This document shows, in pieces, positions 45,640 through 57,032 of a stretch of DNA of 64,000 nucleotides. Source of the stretch: Suillus spraguei (taxonomy: Eukaryota > Basidiomycota > Agaricomycetes > Boletales > Suillaceae); assembly GCA_016800925.1 (NCBI GenBank), contig JABCPU010000225.1, positions 46,937 to 110,936 of the forward strand, in the 5' to 3' direction. Position numbers and translations under genes: made by a program. Position 1 is the stretch's first letter. Each line of letters opens with the position of its first letter. The notes under the pieces are model-generated. The model had not been told where the DNA came from. It was given only the letters and a program-made list of their open reading frames with translations, and did no database searches.

Positions 45640-46090
45640 AAGGGAGTGAGGTTTGATTTTAATTTCTTACGTTTTAACTTTTTACGGTAGCTCGATTTTG
45701 GCGATTTAGCTCTTTTTATAGTAAAATCCTGTGTTGATCAATCGGTTCCGTTTGTCGCCGCGTCTAACCTCTTAATCATCTGTTCGCATTTGACCTTGAA
45801 TCCCGTTCTTCTCTTGTTTCTCATTCACTCATCCATTAGTTTGAACTTCGTAGTTCTCTGAAGTTCTCATGGCCTCCGAGTTCGAGGTCGTGAGTGTTCT
45901 GGATTCCGTGATTGGGATGAACTGGATTGCTTCCTAGCTCACTGTTGAGCAGGCACACGAGACTTCTGTGGCTAATCCTTATTCTCGTATGATGTCCGAC
46001 CTTCAAGGTGACAGTGCCTCTTTCCTTTTTTTGTACGTGCGCTAATTTTGTTCTGAATCGTTAATCTTGGAATTTTGTAAGCAGCGTCAC
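45640..46090 (+). pseudogene. Unknown repeated gene fragment, MASEFEVVSVLDS type, copy 1
   Basis: A plus-strand frame begins MASEFEVVSVLDS, then GMNWIAS, a stop, and continues VANPYSRMMSDLQGDSAS. Related copies at 49310-49860, 50053-50270 and 52900-53660 keep the same words (GMNWIA, EQADEIPVANPY, MSGLQGDSASLLFF). The shared reading frame shows descent from a protein-coding gene; no domain is recognised. Confidence 0.45.
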
Positions 46091-46289
46091 TCCGGTGGCT
46101 GCGGAATTCTGTCTGCACCGTCGCCACGATACAAAAGCTTTCTGTATCATATTCGGTGAATTAACTCCCGCTCACTCATCTTTCATGATCCATCAATCTC
46201 CGCCCAACTCATTAGCAGTATTACAATTCAATAGAAAAGCAAGACATGATCAGGAGAACTTCAGATCAACGCATCACCTTTGGATTCAC

Positions 46290-46760
46290 CATTGCCAGTG
46301 ATTTTGGTGATTGCTGTACTAAGAACGCTATGCTGAGTGCCGACGGACCGAACCCATTCATCGCATGGGAGTACATCGGTGGCGAGCTTTCGGCATTGGT
46401 CGATCCTGTCGGCGATTGTCGCAGTTCAAGGAAATTCTTTATAATGATCCTGACTGTAAGAAATAAGGCGAGGATCTCCCATACAGCGGGGAGTATTACA
46501 CTCTTGTAAGAGAGATTTATTGTTTGCACGTCAGTTTTGGTGATGCAGGTATGGTAGCCGGAAAGGACGGCTTCCTCTGGTAAATGACCATGAGTCTCTT
46601 GTGCTCTAGGCTTTCTTCAACAATTAAAGCTTATGCGTTGAAATACCTTCAGTGACTTCCATATCATTAGTATTGCACGTCGTCCCAGCCCCAAGGCATA
46701 CGCATCTACCACTGACGGACTGGACCCATTCATCGCACAGACGTGACATAGTTATCATAG
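46290..46760 (+). pseudogene. Unknown repeated fragment, GPNPFIA type, copy 2
   Basis: Carries GPNPFIAWEYIGGELSAL, then a switch at about 46395 into minus-strand DUF6533 exon 13 sequence (46400-46600), then the end of the fragment again at 46650-46760. The junctions show that a piece of a family gene was inserted or recombined into it. Confidence 0.45.
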
Positions 46761-46951
46761 GGTAGCATATGTGAATTGGATATAGACACAAAGTCCGTGG
46801 TGCATGATCTAGTAGCAATGCGTGCTGTTTAGCTATGTAGTAACTGCAGCAAGACTACCTAAGTGCGAGTTATCATTAGTGCGAGTTAAAGAACAAAATA
46901 TGCATGCTCCACGTGCAGTACCGTGGTTGATCATTTGGATCGGTTTATGTG

Positions 46952-48714
46952 CTACATATCTCCGCCAGTCGACACATCTATACCAGTCAACACACCTCCA
47001 CCAGCCTGGAAAGCAATGGACGTTATGCTTATTCCCCCATCAGCCCTGGCCGTGACCTTGGCGTAATATTCTCGAATACTGAGGATCAAACGCGGTCCAA
47101 ACACAAAAGTCTGCAACATCTGGACAACTAAAATAACGCCAAAATAGGCAGTATTCCCCCGTCCACGGGCGGCGGTGAGTATCGGTTCTGCAAAGAAAAT
47201 GATGAGAGGGGTCGACTGCAGATTTGAGTCACAGGTCAGCGCACCGCATTATTTGGAGACGCTGAGCTAAGCATAAAGCAAGCTACAGTCGCAAAGCTAG
47301 TACATAGGGGACTTCAGTGAAACAAGGTAATGATATCAAAATCACCTAACTCACGCCAGAAAGTAAATTGTGTGACTCTTTATTAACACCATGAAACAGT
47401 CCCCAATGGTCGATCCTGTCGGCGATCGTCGCAGTTCACGAAAGTGCTTTATAACAATCCAGACTGTAAGAAACATGGTGAGGATCTCCCATACAATGGG
47501 GGATACCACAGTCTCGCGATTCAGATTCATTGAGTCCATGTCAGTCACGCCGATGATTGTCATGCAGGTGGAGTAACCAGAAAGGATGGCCTCCTCTGAA
47601 ATGACCATGAGTTTCTTGTTCTTCAGGCTTTCATCGATGATTGAAACTTACGTGCTGAAATACCTAGGTTCTCAATTACCACCATAACTCCAGAGACGAT
47701 TGTGCAAGCCAGCAAGGTTACAATAAGAAAGACCAGCAATCTTTTTGATCCCTCATACATGGCATTTATTCGAGCAATCATGATCACTAGGATGATATTT
47801 TAGCTAAGTTTATCAGTAAGGAAATTGCAGATGATCTCACCGCCCAGCAAGGCATTGACAATGACAGGGATCCATATCTCTATGTACCAGATGATAGTGC
47901 CTGAAAGCTCAGTTACTTGGTGGTGAAATAATACTTCAAAGGAACTCACAGCTGTTGAAGTTGTTATCTTGAAGACACAAGCTAACTGAAAATACCACTC
48001 ACCCCTATAGGAGTGTACTTAGTAGTTGAATGAGAATGGCAGATATCGGTGCAGAATACGCACTACATCGGTATTCGAAATAGGGAGATTGCCTATATGC
48101 TGCCAGTCAGAAGGATTCGGAGTGAACGCATTCAAGGAGACATACACAGAAGGTTGATGCTGGTTGCGAGAGATGACATATTAGTACATTGTAGCGTTAT
48201 GTATATAGCCTTGCAAACTTACACAGAAATCAATATTCCAATGGAGCGCACCTAGTATAAGTCAACATGACACAGCATGTCAAATGCGCTCGTAGCAACA
48301 ACGTACACACACATAAAGAACAGTTATGAATGACCAACGTTGGCTCTGCCCCGAGTCAAATGATTCATCCTGTTTGGTTCTAATATGATAGAAATTTGCC
48401 CACCAGGACCAGTTCGAACTGTTTAAAGTATTTTTAGTGAGATGAGGAGGTCATGACATCAACTTACTTACTTCTTGTTCAAATGTTAATACTTGAAGAC
48501 TGAATACATATCAATTATCTCTCGGTACGTATTATCCCGCTCACCCCAGTCGTATACCACCGCGGTAGAGCTTGCAGCTGTGAAGTGACAGTCAAACACA
48601 TTGAGACGTCACAATTGACATCGCAATTGCTCTATACAGACCTACAAAATAGCTGGAAAGACGAGAAGAACTGATGAGCGACCACAAACCAGGATCATCT
48701 AAAACTACGGTCAT
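46952..48714 (-). pseudogene. DUF6533 family copy 7, frameshift in last exon
   Basis: Starts MTVVLDDPGLWSLISS at 48714. Micro-exons GG at 48003-48004 and CT at 47950-47951 (Gly-Cys). All exons up to the fourteenth keep the frame, with the same shifted donor as copy 6. In the last exon a run of six G in copy 6 is five here (plus-strand ccccc near 47157), which shifts the frame before the conserved MFVLGPRL-type end. As the change is in a homopolymer it may be a sequencing error; copies 6 and 7 are otherwise very similar. Confidence 0.7.
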
Positions 48715-48877
48715 ATCGAGATGGGGCGTATGAAGTTGTGTGCACGTATACCACCATCTGGTTGGTCTTATAGTGATTATTCGCTTCCTGTGCCAAAGGC
48801 GAAGCTCATAGTGATTCCTACCGTAAGGGCGTCTTACTCGATTTTTATTTATTTATTTTGCTCCTTAGATACGTTAT

Positions 48878-49287
48878 GTTCATCACGTGACTTAGCGTGA
48901 CTTTTCAACAAAATTACATATAACTCATCATATACAAACATGAGCGAAATCTGTTCCAGAATTATTTGTGGATAGTTTGTAGCAAGCCGAACATGTATTT
49001 TTTATGATGTAATGTAAAAAACTGAGAGACGAGTAGGCTTTATATTGTCAAAATGTCATGAGTGAGCATCACCAGCTGACAGGCATGTCACAAATGGGTC
49101 ACAAAGGTAAATTTGCTACCAAAAAGCCTACTCCTCCTTCAGTTGGCCGAAAATAATAATTCTGAGTAGACCATTTTGATAAAGTTGTATGTGTCTACAA
49201 AAATTTGGAACAGATTTTGCCAATTCTAATTTGAAGTAAAGTTACGAGCCAAAATCATGCATTCTGGCCTCAAGTCACGTGATGAAC
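48878..49287. mobile_element. MITE-like element with inverted ends
   Basis: gttcatcacgtgactt at 48878-48893 is repeated in inverted form at 49272-49287 (aagtcacgtgatgaac). A second inner pair, aaatctgttcca and tggaacagattt, lies inside. The 410-bp body is AT-rich, with no open frame. No clear target duplication was found. Confidence 0.6.
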
Positions 49288-49309
49288 CGGTGCATGAACG
49301 AGGTCTATC

Positions 49310-50270
49310 TTAGTAAGATCCTGTGTTGTCGCCATTATGACCTCGTCTATCGGTCGTCTAAGTCTTTCTGTATCTGTTTTGACCTCGAATCCAAATCCCA
49401 TTCTTCTCTTGTTTTTTCTCCCTCATTCGCTCGGTCATTCTGGACCTTGGGTCTACATAGGTTTGAACTTCGCGATTCAGTGAAGTTCTCATGGCCTCAT
49501 GACCGTGCGCTCCCGAGTTCGAGATCGTGAGCGTTCTGGATTCCGGTGTCGTGACTGGGATGAACTGGATTGCCGCCTGGCGTGCTGCTGAGCAAGCAGA
49601 TGAGATTCCCGTGGCTAATCCTTATTTTGTATGATGTCCGGCCTTCAAGGTGACAGTGCCTCTTTACTTTTTTTCATACGTGCTGATTTTGTTCTGTATG
49701 TTCAGTTTTCAGAAACCTTGGTGTATATTTACATAATTCTGGCAACAACCATATTGATCCTGTCAACTTTGGTCCCTGGGCTATCTCAGTCTTCGTCCTT
49801 CGTCGGGGCAGTTTCACTGATCTTGTGGACCTTCGGAGTCTATAATATATTGTCCATAGGGTCAAATGATTCATCCTGTTTGGTTCTAATATGATAGAAC
49901 TTTGCCCACCAAGATCAGTTTGAACGGTTTAATGAATTTTTAGTGAGACGAGGAGGTCATGACATCAACTTACTTACTTCTTGTTCGAATGTTAACACTT
50001 GAAGACTGAATACATATCAATGATCCTTCGGTGCGTATTATCCCGCTCACCCTGGAGTTCTCATGACCTCCGATTTCGAGGTCGTGAGTGTTCTGGATTC
50101 TAATGTCGCGATTAGGATGAACTGGATTGCTACCTAGCACACTGTTGAGCGCGCAGACGAGATTCCTGTGGCTAATCCTTATGATGTCCGACCTTCAATG
50201 TGACAGTGCCTCTTTCCTTTTTTTGTGCGTGCTTTGATTTTGTTCTGAATCTTTAATTTTGTAAGGAGTG
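49310..50270 (+). pseudogene. Unknown repeated gene fragment, MASEFEVVSVLDS type, copies 2 and 3
   Basis: The first part (to 49860) has GVVTGMNWIAAWRAAEQADEI, then MSGLQGDSASLLFFIRADF and, after a likely intron or frame change, a stretch with NHIDPVNFGPWAISVFVLRR. It is interrupted at 49861-50052 by DUF6533 exon 3-4 sequence, after which a further partial copy starts (VRNWI-like with ggttcaaagg-free decay). Decayed. Confidence 0.4.
49861..50052 (-). pseudogene. DUF6533 fragment with exons 3 and 4 only
   Basis: The 190-bp piece gtcaaatgattcatcctgtt to cccgctcaccc closely matches 45190-45380 and 48355-48545 of copies 6 and 7 and contains their small exons 3 and 4. It is inserted within the MASEFEVVSV-type block. 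Confidence 0.65.
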
Positions 50271-50489
50271 TCACTCCGCTGGCTGCAGAATTCCGTTTGT
50301 ACCGTCGCCACTCACTTACTAGATATGAAAGCTTGTCCTTACTTTCTGTATTATATTCAGTGAATTAACACCCGCTCATTTATCTCTCATGATCCATCAA
50401 TCTTCGCCGAACTCATTAGCAGCATGACAATTCAATAGAAAAACAAGACATGATCGGGAGAACTTCGTGAGTGCCAGATGAACGCATCA

Positions 50490-50830
50490 CTTTTGGATTC
50501 ACCATGGCCAGTGATTTTGGTGATTGCTGTACTAAGAACGCTATGCTTAGCGCCGACGGACCGAACCCATTCATCGCACGGGAATACATCGGTGGCGAGC
50601 TTTCGGCATTGGAAATCATTATACCAAAACAGAAAAGCATGCAGCTACCCCTTACCCTGAAGATCGTAACGTCGTGGTCCTTTGTTCTGCGCTTTCTGGA
50701 ACTAGATACTCTACTGCTTCGTCAGTTATTAAACGAAGTGACTTCATATCATTAGTATTGCATGTCGGCCCAGCCTGGGCCCATTCATCGCACAGACGTG
50801 ACATAGTTATCATAGGCTAGTATATATGTG
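50490..50830 (+). pseudogene. Unknown repeated fragment, GPNPFIA type, copy 3
   Basis: GPNPFIAREYIGGELSALEI followed by LPLTLKIVTSWSFVLRFLE and LDTLLLRQLLNEV in one plus-strand frame, the best preserved copy together with 56570-56900. Confidence 0.45.
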
Positions 50831-51013
50831 AATTGGATGTAGACCAAAGTCCGTGGTGATCTGGTAACAATGCGCACTGTTTAGCTTCTCTGTCGCATGT
50901 AGTGACTGCAGCAAGACTACCTAAGTGCAAGCTATCATCAGTACGAGTTAAAGAAAACAATATTCATGCTCCATATACAGTGACCTGGTTGATTATTTGC
51001 ATCGTTTTATGTG

Positions 51014-52750
51014 CTACACATCTTCGCTAGTCGACACATCTCTGCCGGTCAACGCACCTCCACCAGCCTGGAAAGCAATGGACGACATGCTTGTTCCTCC
51101 AGCCCCGGCTAAAACCTTAGCGTAGTGCTCTCGAATGCTGAGGATCAGACGCGGTCCTAGCACAAACATCTGCAATACCTCGGCAATTGACCAAATGCCA
51201 GAGTAATAGCACTCCCAATAGATGTCGTCGTGTTCTGCATAGAAATGATGAGTGGTCAGCTACAGATGCCAGTCACACGTTGGCGCACTGTAACATTAGA
51301 CAGTGGACCAAGTCTCAAGGAAGCCACAGTGGCAAAGCTAGCACATGCGGAACGTCAGTGAAACAAGATTATAACCCAAATCACCGAACTCACGCTAGAA
51401 AGTAAAACACGTGACTCTCTGTCAACATCTTGAGACAGTTCCCAATGGACGATCCTGTCGGTGATTGTCGTAATTCACGGAAGTGCTTTACAACAATCCA
51501 GACTGTAAGTAACAAAGCGAGGATTTCCCATACAGAGGTGGGTATCAGACTCTCGACAATTAAATTTGTGTCCTTGAAAGTATTGCAGGTATGAAAGCCG
51601 GCAAGGACGAACTCCTCTGGTAAATGTCTATAAGTCTCTTGTGCTCCAGGCTTTTATCGATAATCAAAACTTACGCGTGAAGATACCCGAGTTTTCAAGA
51701 ACCACCATAACTACGGAGATGATCGTGCAAGCCAGCAAGAATACAACGAGAAAGATGAACAACTTTTTGGATCCTTGATACAAGGCATTTATCCGAGCAA
51801 TCATGACGACTTTGAATGATATTCAGTCAAGCCAATATAGTAAGAAGCGTGGGAGAGCTCACCGCCCAGCATGGCATATACAATGACAGGGGTCCACATC
51901 TCTATGTACCAGATAATAGTGCCTGAAAACTCGTTTACTTGGTACTGAAATGAATACTTCAAATGAACTCACAGCTGTTGAAGTTGTTATCTTGAATACT
52001 TATCTTGAATACACAAGCCGGCCGAGAATATCACTCACCCCTATAGGAGGTGGTTAGTAGTTGAATGGGAAAGGCAGCCATCGATGCAGAATACGCACTA
52101 AATCGGTATTTGGAATAGGGAGATTCCCTATGTGCTATCAGTCAGAAGTGCTCGGAGCGAACACATTTGAGGATACATACACAAAAGGTTGATGCTGGTT
52201 GCAAAAGATGAGGTATTAGTACATTGTAGTGTTATATATAGCCTTGGAAACCTACACAGAAACCAATATTCCAATATAGCGCACCTAGCATAGTATGTCA
52301 AAGTCATTACCGTCAACATGATATAGCATATCAAATATACTCCCAGCAATAACGTACACACGTATAAAGAATGGTCATGAAGGACCAACGTTGGCTCTGC
52401 CCCGAGTCAAATGATTTATCCTGTTTGGTTCTGACATAGAACATTACTCACCAAGATCAGTTCGAACTGTTTAAAGCATTTTAATGAGATGCAGAGGTCG
52501 TGACATCAACTCACCTCTTGTCCAAATGTTAATGCTTGAATACTGGATACATATCAATGGTCCCTCGATACGTATTATCCCGCTCACCCCAGTCGTATAC
52601 CACCACAGTAGAGCCTGCAGCTGCGAAGTGACAGTATTGAGACGCCACCATCAGCATCTTAATTGCTCTATACGAACCTACAAAATAGCTGGAAAGACGA
52701 GAAGACCTGACGAGCGGCCAGACAGCAGGATCATCTGAGACTATGGTCAT
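51014..52750 (-). pseudogene. DUF6533 family copy 8, frameshift in last exon
   Basis: Starts MTIVSDDPAVWPLVRSS at 52750. Micro-exons GG at 52039-52040 and CT at 51973-51974. Between them a 13-nt tandem duplication (attcaagataagt) enlarges the intron without touching the frame under the model. In the last exon GCTGTTTACTC of other copies is GCTATTACTC (near 51205), one base shorter, which leads to a premature stop. The remainder is well preserved. Confidence 0.72.
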
Positions 52751-52798
52751 ATCGGGATGGGGGTATGAAGTGCGTGCAGATATACCGCCATCTGATTG

Positions 52799-52806
52799 CT
52801 TTTATA
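52799..52806 (-). promoter_or_regulatory. TATA box of DUF6533 copy 8
   Basis: cttttata on the plus strand, about 50 bp upstream of the start codon. Confidence 0.5.
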
Positions 52807-52899
52807 GTGCTTACATATTCGCTTCCTGTGCGAAGGCGAAGCTCATAGTGATCCCTCCTACCGTAAGGGAGTGGGTCTTACCGTGTCGGTAGACTTCAA

Positions 52900-53660
52900 C
52901 GAATCATTTTTTGCTATTTATAGTAAAATCCTGTGTTTGATCGATGATTGATCGGCTTCCGTCCGACCTCATTTATTGGTTGTCTGTTGCATCCCATTCT
53001 TATCTTGGTCTACCTACGTAGTTAACTTCGCGATTCTCACGGCCTCTTATCATGACCACGTGCTCACAAATTTGAGGTCTCTGGATTCCAAATTTCCGAA
53101 CTGGATTGCTACCCGGCGTGCTGTTGAGCAGGCAGATGAGATTCCCGTGGCTAATCCTTATTCTTGTATGATGTCCGGCCTTCAAGGTGACAGTGCCTCT
53201 TTACTTTTTTTCATACGTGCTGATTTTGTTCTGTATGTTCAGTTTTCAGAAACTTGGTGTATATTTACATAGTTCTGGCAACAACCATATTGACCCTGTC
53301 AACTTTGGTCCCTCGGGCTATCTCAGTCTTCGTCCCTCGTCGGGGCAGTTTCACTGATCTTGTGGACCTTCGGAGTTTAATATATTGTCCATACCATTTT
53401 TTTGGGTCAAATCGCTCAGGTGTTTGTATTCGTCTTTTTTCATCAGATGCAGGGCTGCTTACCCAGGGTATTCTTTGCACGGTTTACTGCTCGGAAAGTC
53501 TGCTGAAGTGGTCGAGCTACGCCAGATGCTGTTAAGATATGTACTTCATGGCGAGTACATGTCTTCACATACACCTTCGTGATCATACTACTGCGTCACT
53601 ATCGTGAGATTGTTGCCGGTTTTAGTCCGTCTTCGGGCTTAGTTGACTGCGTATTGGACG
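52900..53660 (+). pseudogene. Unknown repeated gene fragment, MASEFEVVSVLDS type, copy 4
   Basis: Contains RRAVEQADEIPVANPYSCMM, GLQGDSASLLFFIRADFVLY and then ISVFVPRRGSFTDLVDLRSL, the longest version of this family in the window. Downstream frames (LLLGKSAEVVELRQMLLRYV) may be further exons. The family remains unidentified. Confidence 0.45.
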
Positions 53661-54060
53661 AGTTGACGTCGATGTATCATGTAGACCCATTTATGCCCAC
53701 TCAATAGGCTTCCTGAGCAGAACTGGAAGTACAAGCTGTCGGACAGCGATATCCCTCTGACGGGAACTTTCGCAGGCTCGAAACCACTACCTTACCGTTT
53801 TACTAGCCTTTCGATGCCTTACCTACCAGCGCCTATCTTAGGAGACAGTGGACTGCAGGGCTGTGTGCAGGAGATGTTCAGCCTAGTCCAACAGTCAAAA
53901 AATCTCAACTGCCCTTCGCTGCGCTCGTGATAGGAACATACAAGAAGTTCTTGTCCTCCAGAACACCAAATGTATCATGATAGCGCGACGAGACTAAATT
54001 CACAATGAAACAAATAAAATGCTCTCCGGAGTGACCATGGTTGATCATTTGGATCGTTTT
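53661..54060. repeat. Inverted piece of the array 5' block
   Basis: 53750-53830 (ctgacgggaactttcgcagg and onwards) is the reverse complement of a segment of the 5' flanking block (for example 12130-12190, tggtagcggtttcccctgg). No coding sequence. Confidence 0.5.
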
Positions 54061-54065
54061 ACGTG

Positions 54066-55778
54066 CTACCCATCTCCGCCAGTCAACGCATCTTCACCTA
54101 TCAACGTATCTCTACCAGCCTGAAAAGCAATGGACGTCATGCCTGTTTCCTCGTCTTCCCTGGCCACAAGCCTAGCGTAATATCCGCGAACGCTAAGAAT
54201 CAGGTGCGGTCCCAGCACAAACATCTGTATCATTTGCATTGTCCATAGTATACCAGAGTACATAGTAATTTCCATGGACGATGAGTTCTGCAGATAAATT
54301 ATGAGAGAGTGGTCAGTTGCCGATGTCAGACATGCACAGGGTGGCGCACCGTGATAGTTGGAGACAGTGAGCCAAGCATGAAGCAAGCTACAGCAGTAAA
54401 GCTAACACATGCAGAACTTCAGTGAAATGGAATAATGGCATCCAAATAACCAAACTCACGCTAGAAAGTGAAACGCGTGACCCTTTACTAACATCGTGAA
54501 ACAGTTTCCACTGGTCGATCCTGTCGGCGATTGTCGCAGCTCAAGGAAATTCTTTATAACGATTCTGACTGTAAGAAACAAGGCGAGGATTTCCCATACA
54601 GCGGGGAGTATTACACTCTCGTAAGAGAGATTTATTGTTTGCATGTCAGTTTTGGTGATGCAGGTATGGTAGCCAGAAAGGACGGCTTCCTCTGTAAATG
54701 ACCATGAGTCTCTTGTGCTCTATGCTTTCTTCAATAATTAAAACATACGCGATGAAATACCCATGCTTCTGGTTACTATAAAGACTCCGCAGGTGATCGT
54801 GGAAGTAGGTAATACTATAACAAGGAAGACGAACAACTTTTTAGATCCCTGATGCATGGCAATGATCCGAGAAATCATGATCACTTGGATGATATTTCAG
54901 CCAAGTCAATATCAGTGAGGCATCGCGGATGAGCTCACCTCCCAGCATGGTATTGACAATGGCAGGTATCCATGCCTGTATGTACCAAACGATAGTGCCT
55001 GAAACACCATTACTGAGTAGTGGAATAAACGCTTCGAATGAACTCACAGCTGTTAAAATAGTCATCTTGAAGAACAAGTTAGCAGAGAATATCACGCACC
55101 CCTATATAGGAACGTGGTTAGCAGTTAAATGGCAGCGGCAGGCATCGGTACAGAATACCTACGGCATCAGTACTCAGGATGGGGAGTGTCACTGTATGCC
55201 ACCAGTTAGACGAAGCGGGTACATCTGAGGATACATACACAGGAAATTGATGCTAGTTGTGAGGTATGGCTTATTAGCACGATGCAGTATTACACAGATA
55301 GTCTCGCAAACGTACACAGATAATAGTATTCCAATGTAGCGCACCTGGCATATATTGAAGTCAGCACAACATGAAAACTACACTCATAGTAGCAACGCAC
55401 ACAAATGAAAAGAACAGTCATCAAGGACCACCGTTGGCTCTGCCCGAGTCAATTACATAGGACTTTGCTCACTGATATCTGTTCAAACTGTTCAAATATT
55501 AATAGTGGGACACGTAGGTCATGATATCAACTCACCTCCTGTCCGAATGTTAAAGCTTGAATACCGTATACATATCAATGATCCCTCGGAACGCATTATC
55601 CCGCTCACCCCAGTTATATACCACCGCAGTAGAGCCTGCAGTTGCGGAGCAACGGTCAGATATATTGAGATGTCACCGTTCGCATCCCAGTTGCTCTATA
55701 CGGACCTACACAATAGCTGGAAAGGCTAGCAGAACTGATGAGCGGCCACAGAGCGGGATCATCTGAGATTATGGTCAT
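54066..55778 (-). CDS. DUF6533 domain multi-pass membrane protein, copy 9
   Basis: Starts MTIISDDPALWPLISSASLS at 55778. Micro-exons GG at 55100-55101 and CT at 55048-55049. The acceptor of exon 2 has changed from gcag to gcaa; the next AG, six bases on (ctgcag), keeps the frame with loss of two residues. All later exons are open: IIAMHQGSKKLF replaces the usual NAMYEGSKKLL, and the C-terminus reads MFVLGPHLILSVRGYY. It is the most divergent of the intact copies. The promoter box is degenerate (cactaaaag). Confidence 0.65.
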
Positions 55779-55927
55779 CGAGATGGGGCGTCTGAAGTAC
55801 GTGCAGATATCGCGCCGTCCGTTGCTTTTAGTGTGATTAGTTTGGTTGTCCGTTTCTCAAATCAGAATTTGATTGATCGCAGAAAGTGTTATCGAATAAC
55901 ATCACGTAGAAAGGAATAGCACTATCC

Positions 55928-56303
55928 CTTCCACTGCAATCGGCACTCCACAGAAGTCGGCAGTCACGTAAGTCACAGGCTACAGCACGTCACATAGGCT
56001 GGTTTCAAGCTCGGCAGCCAAGCAAGGGCGTCGGCGTGAGCGAGTATACTAAGTACGAACATTGATCACAAGGTTGGATTAGCGCAGCGTGAAGTCGGCA
56101 GTGTGTATTGAAACTCCGTCATGGCACATATCGGCAGGTGACATTTGGCACTATCACACTCAATTCTGTTTCAAACGTGGTCGTTCGACCTCGTAATAAT
56201 TTATATTAGAGAGAAGATTGTATCTATGCTAATAATTTTGTGTTTAAGTTGCTAGTTTTATGAAAGCGCCGACTCTTCTGTGGAGTGCCGATTGCAGTGG
56301 AAG
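55928..56303. mobile_element. MITE-like element with ~36-bp inverted ends
   Basis: cttccactgcaatcggcact and the next 16 bp at 55928-55963 recur as the reverse complement ending at 56303 (gtgccgattgcagtggaag), with a 2-bp difference. The 376-bp body holds no open frame. Flanks do not show a clear target duplication. Confidence 0.7.
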
Positions 56304-56569
56304 CCCTCATGAAATAAAGTATTTTTGGATCCGAAACCATGATCGGATTTGTTTTTCATCAAGTCATCAAAACACAGACCAACCGCAGAACTTTGTCATG
56401 TCTTAATGCTGTGAATTGGCAATGAACAAACGATGAGGATGAGGATGTGCACCGATAAGAGCGGCATTTGTGACATCATAAGATCAGGGGACAGGTAGAT
56501 TGCCTGAGACTTCGGCATAATTATATATACTCATAATCATCGTAAGTACCAGGTGAAGGCATCACTTTT

Positions 56570-56900
56570 GGATTCATCATGGCTATAAGAACGCTATGCT
56601 TTAGCGCTTTCGGACCGAACCCATTCATCGCACAGGAATACGTTGATGGTGAGCTTTCGGCATTATATGGGATCGCTATACTAAGACATAAAAGCATTCA
56701 GTTCCCCCTTACCCTAAAGATTATAACACCCAAGTCCTTTGTTCTGCCCCTTCTGGAACCAGATACTCTGCTGCTTCGTCAGTTATTAAACGAAGTTGCT
56801 TCCATATCATTAGTATTGCACGCTGTCTCTGGACCAATATTCCAGCCATACATGTGGGTTGGGTATAACACAAAATCCTTGGTGATTTGGTACATTATGT
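56570..56900 (+). pseudogene. Unknown repeated fragment, GPNPFIA type, copy 4
   Basis: A single frame from 56579 reads FGPNPFIAQEYVDGELSAL, LPLTLKIITPKSFVLPLLE and PDTLLLRQLLNEVASI. It has the longest open frame of the four copies (125 codons, 56579-56956). Unknown family. Confidence 0.45.
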
Positions 56901-57032
56901 TGCGCCGCTCAGCTTCTCTGTCGCATGTAAGTAGTGACTGCAGCAAGACTACCTGAGCGCAAGTTATCATTAGTACGAGTTAAAAAAACTAAATTGCATG
57001 CTTCTTGTTGATCATTTGCATCGTTTTATGTG

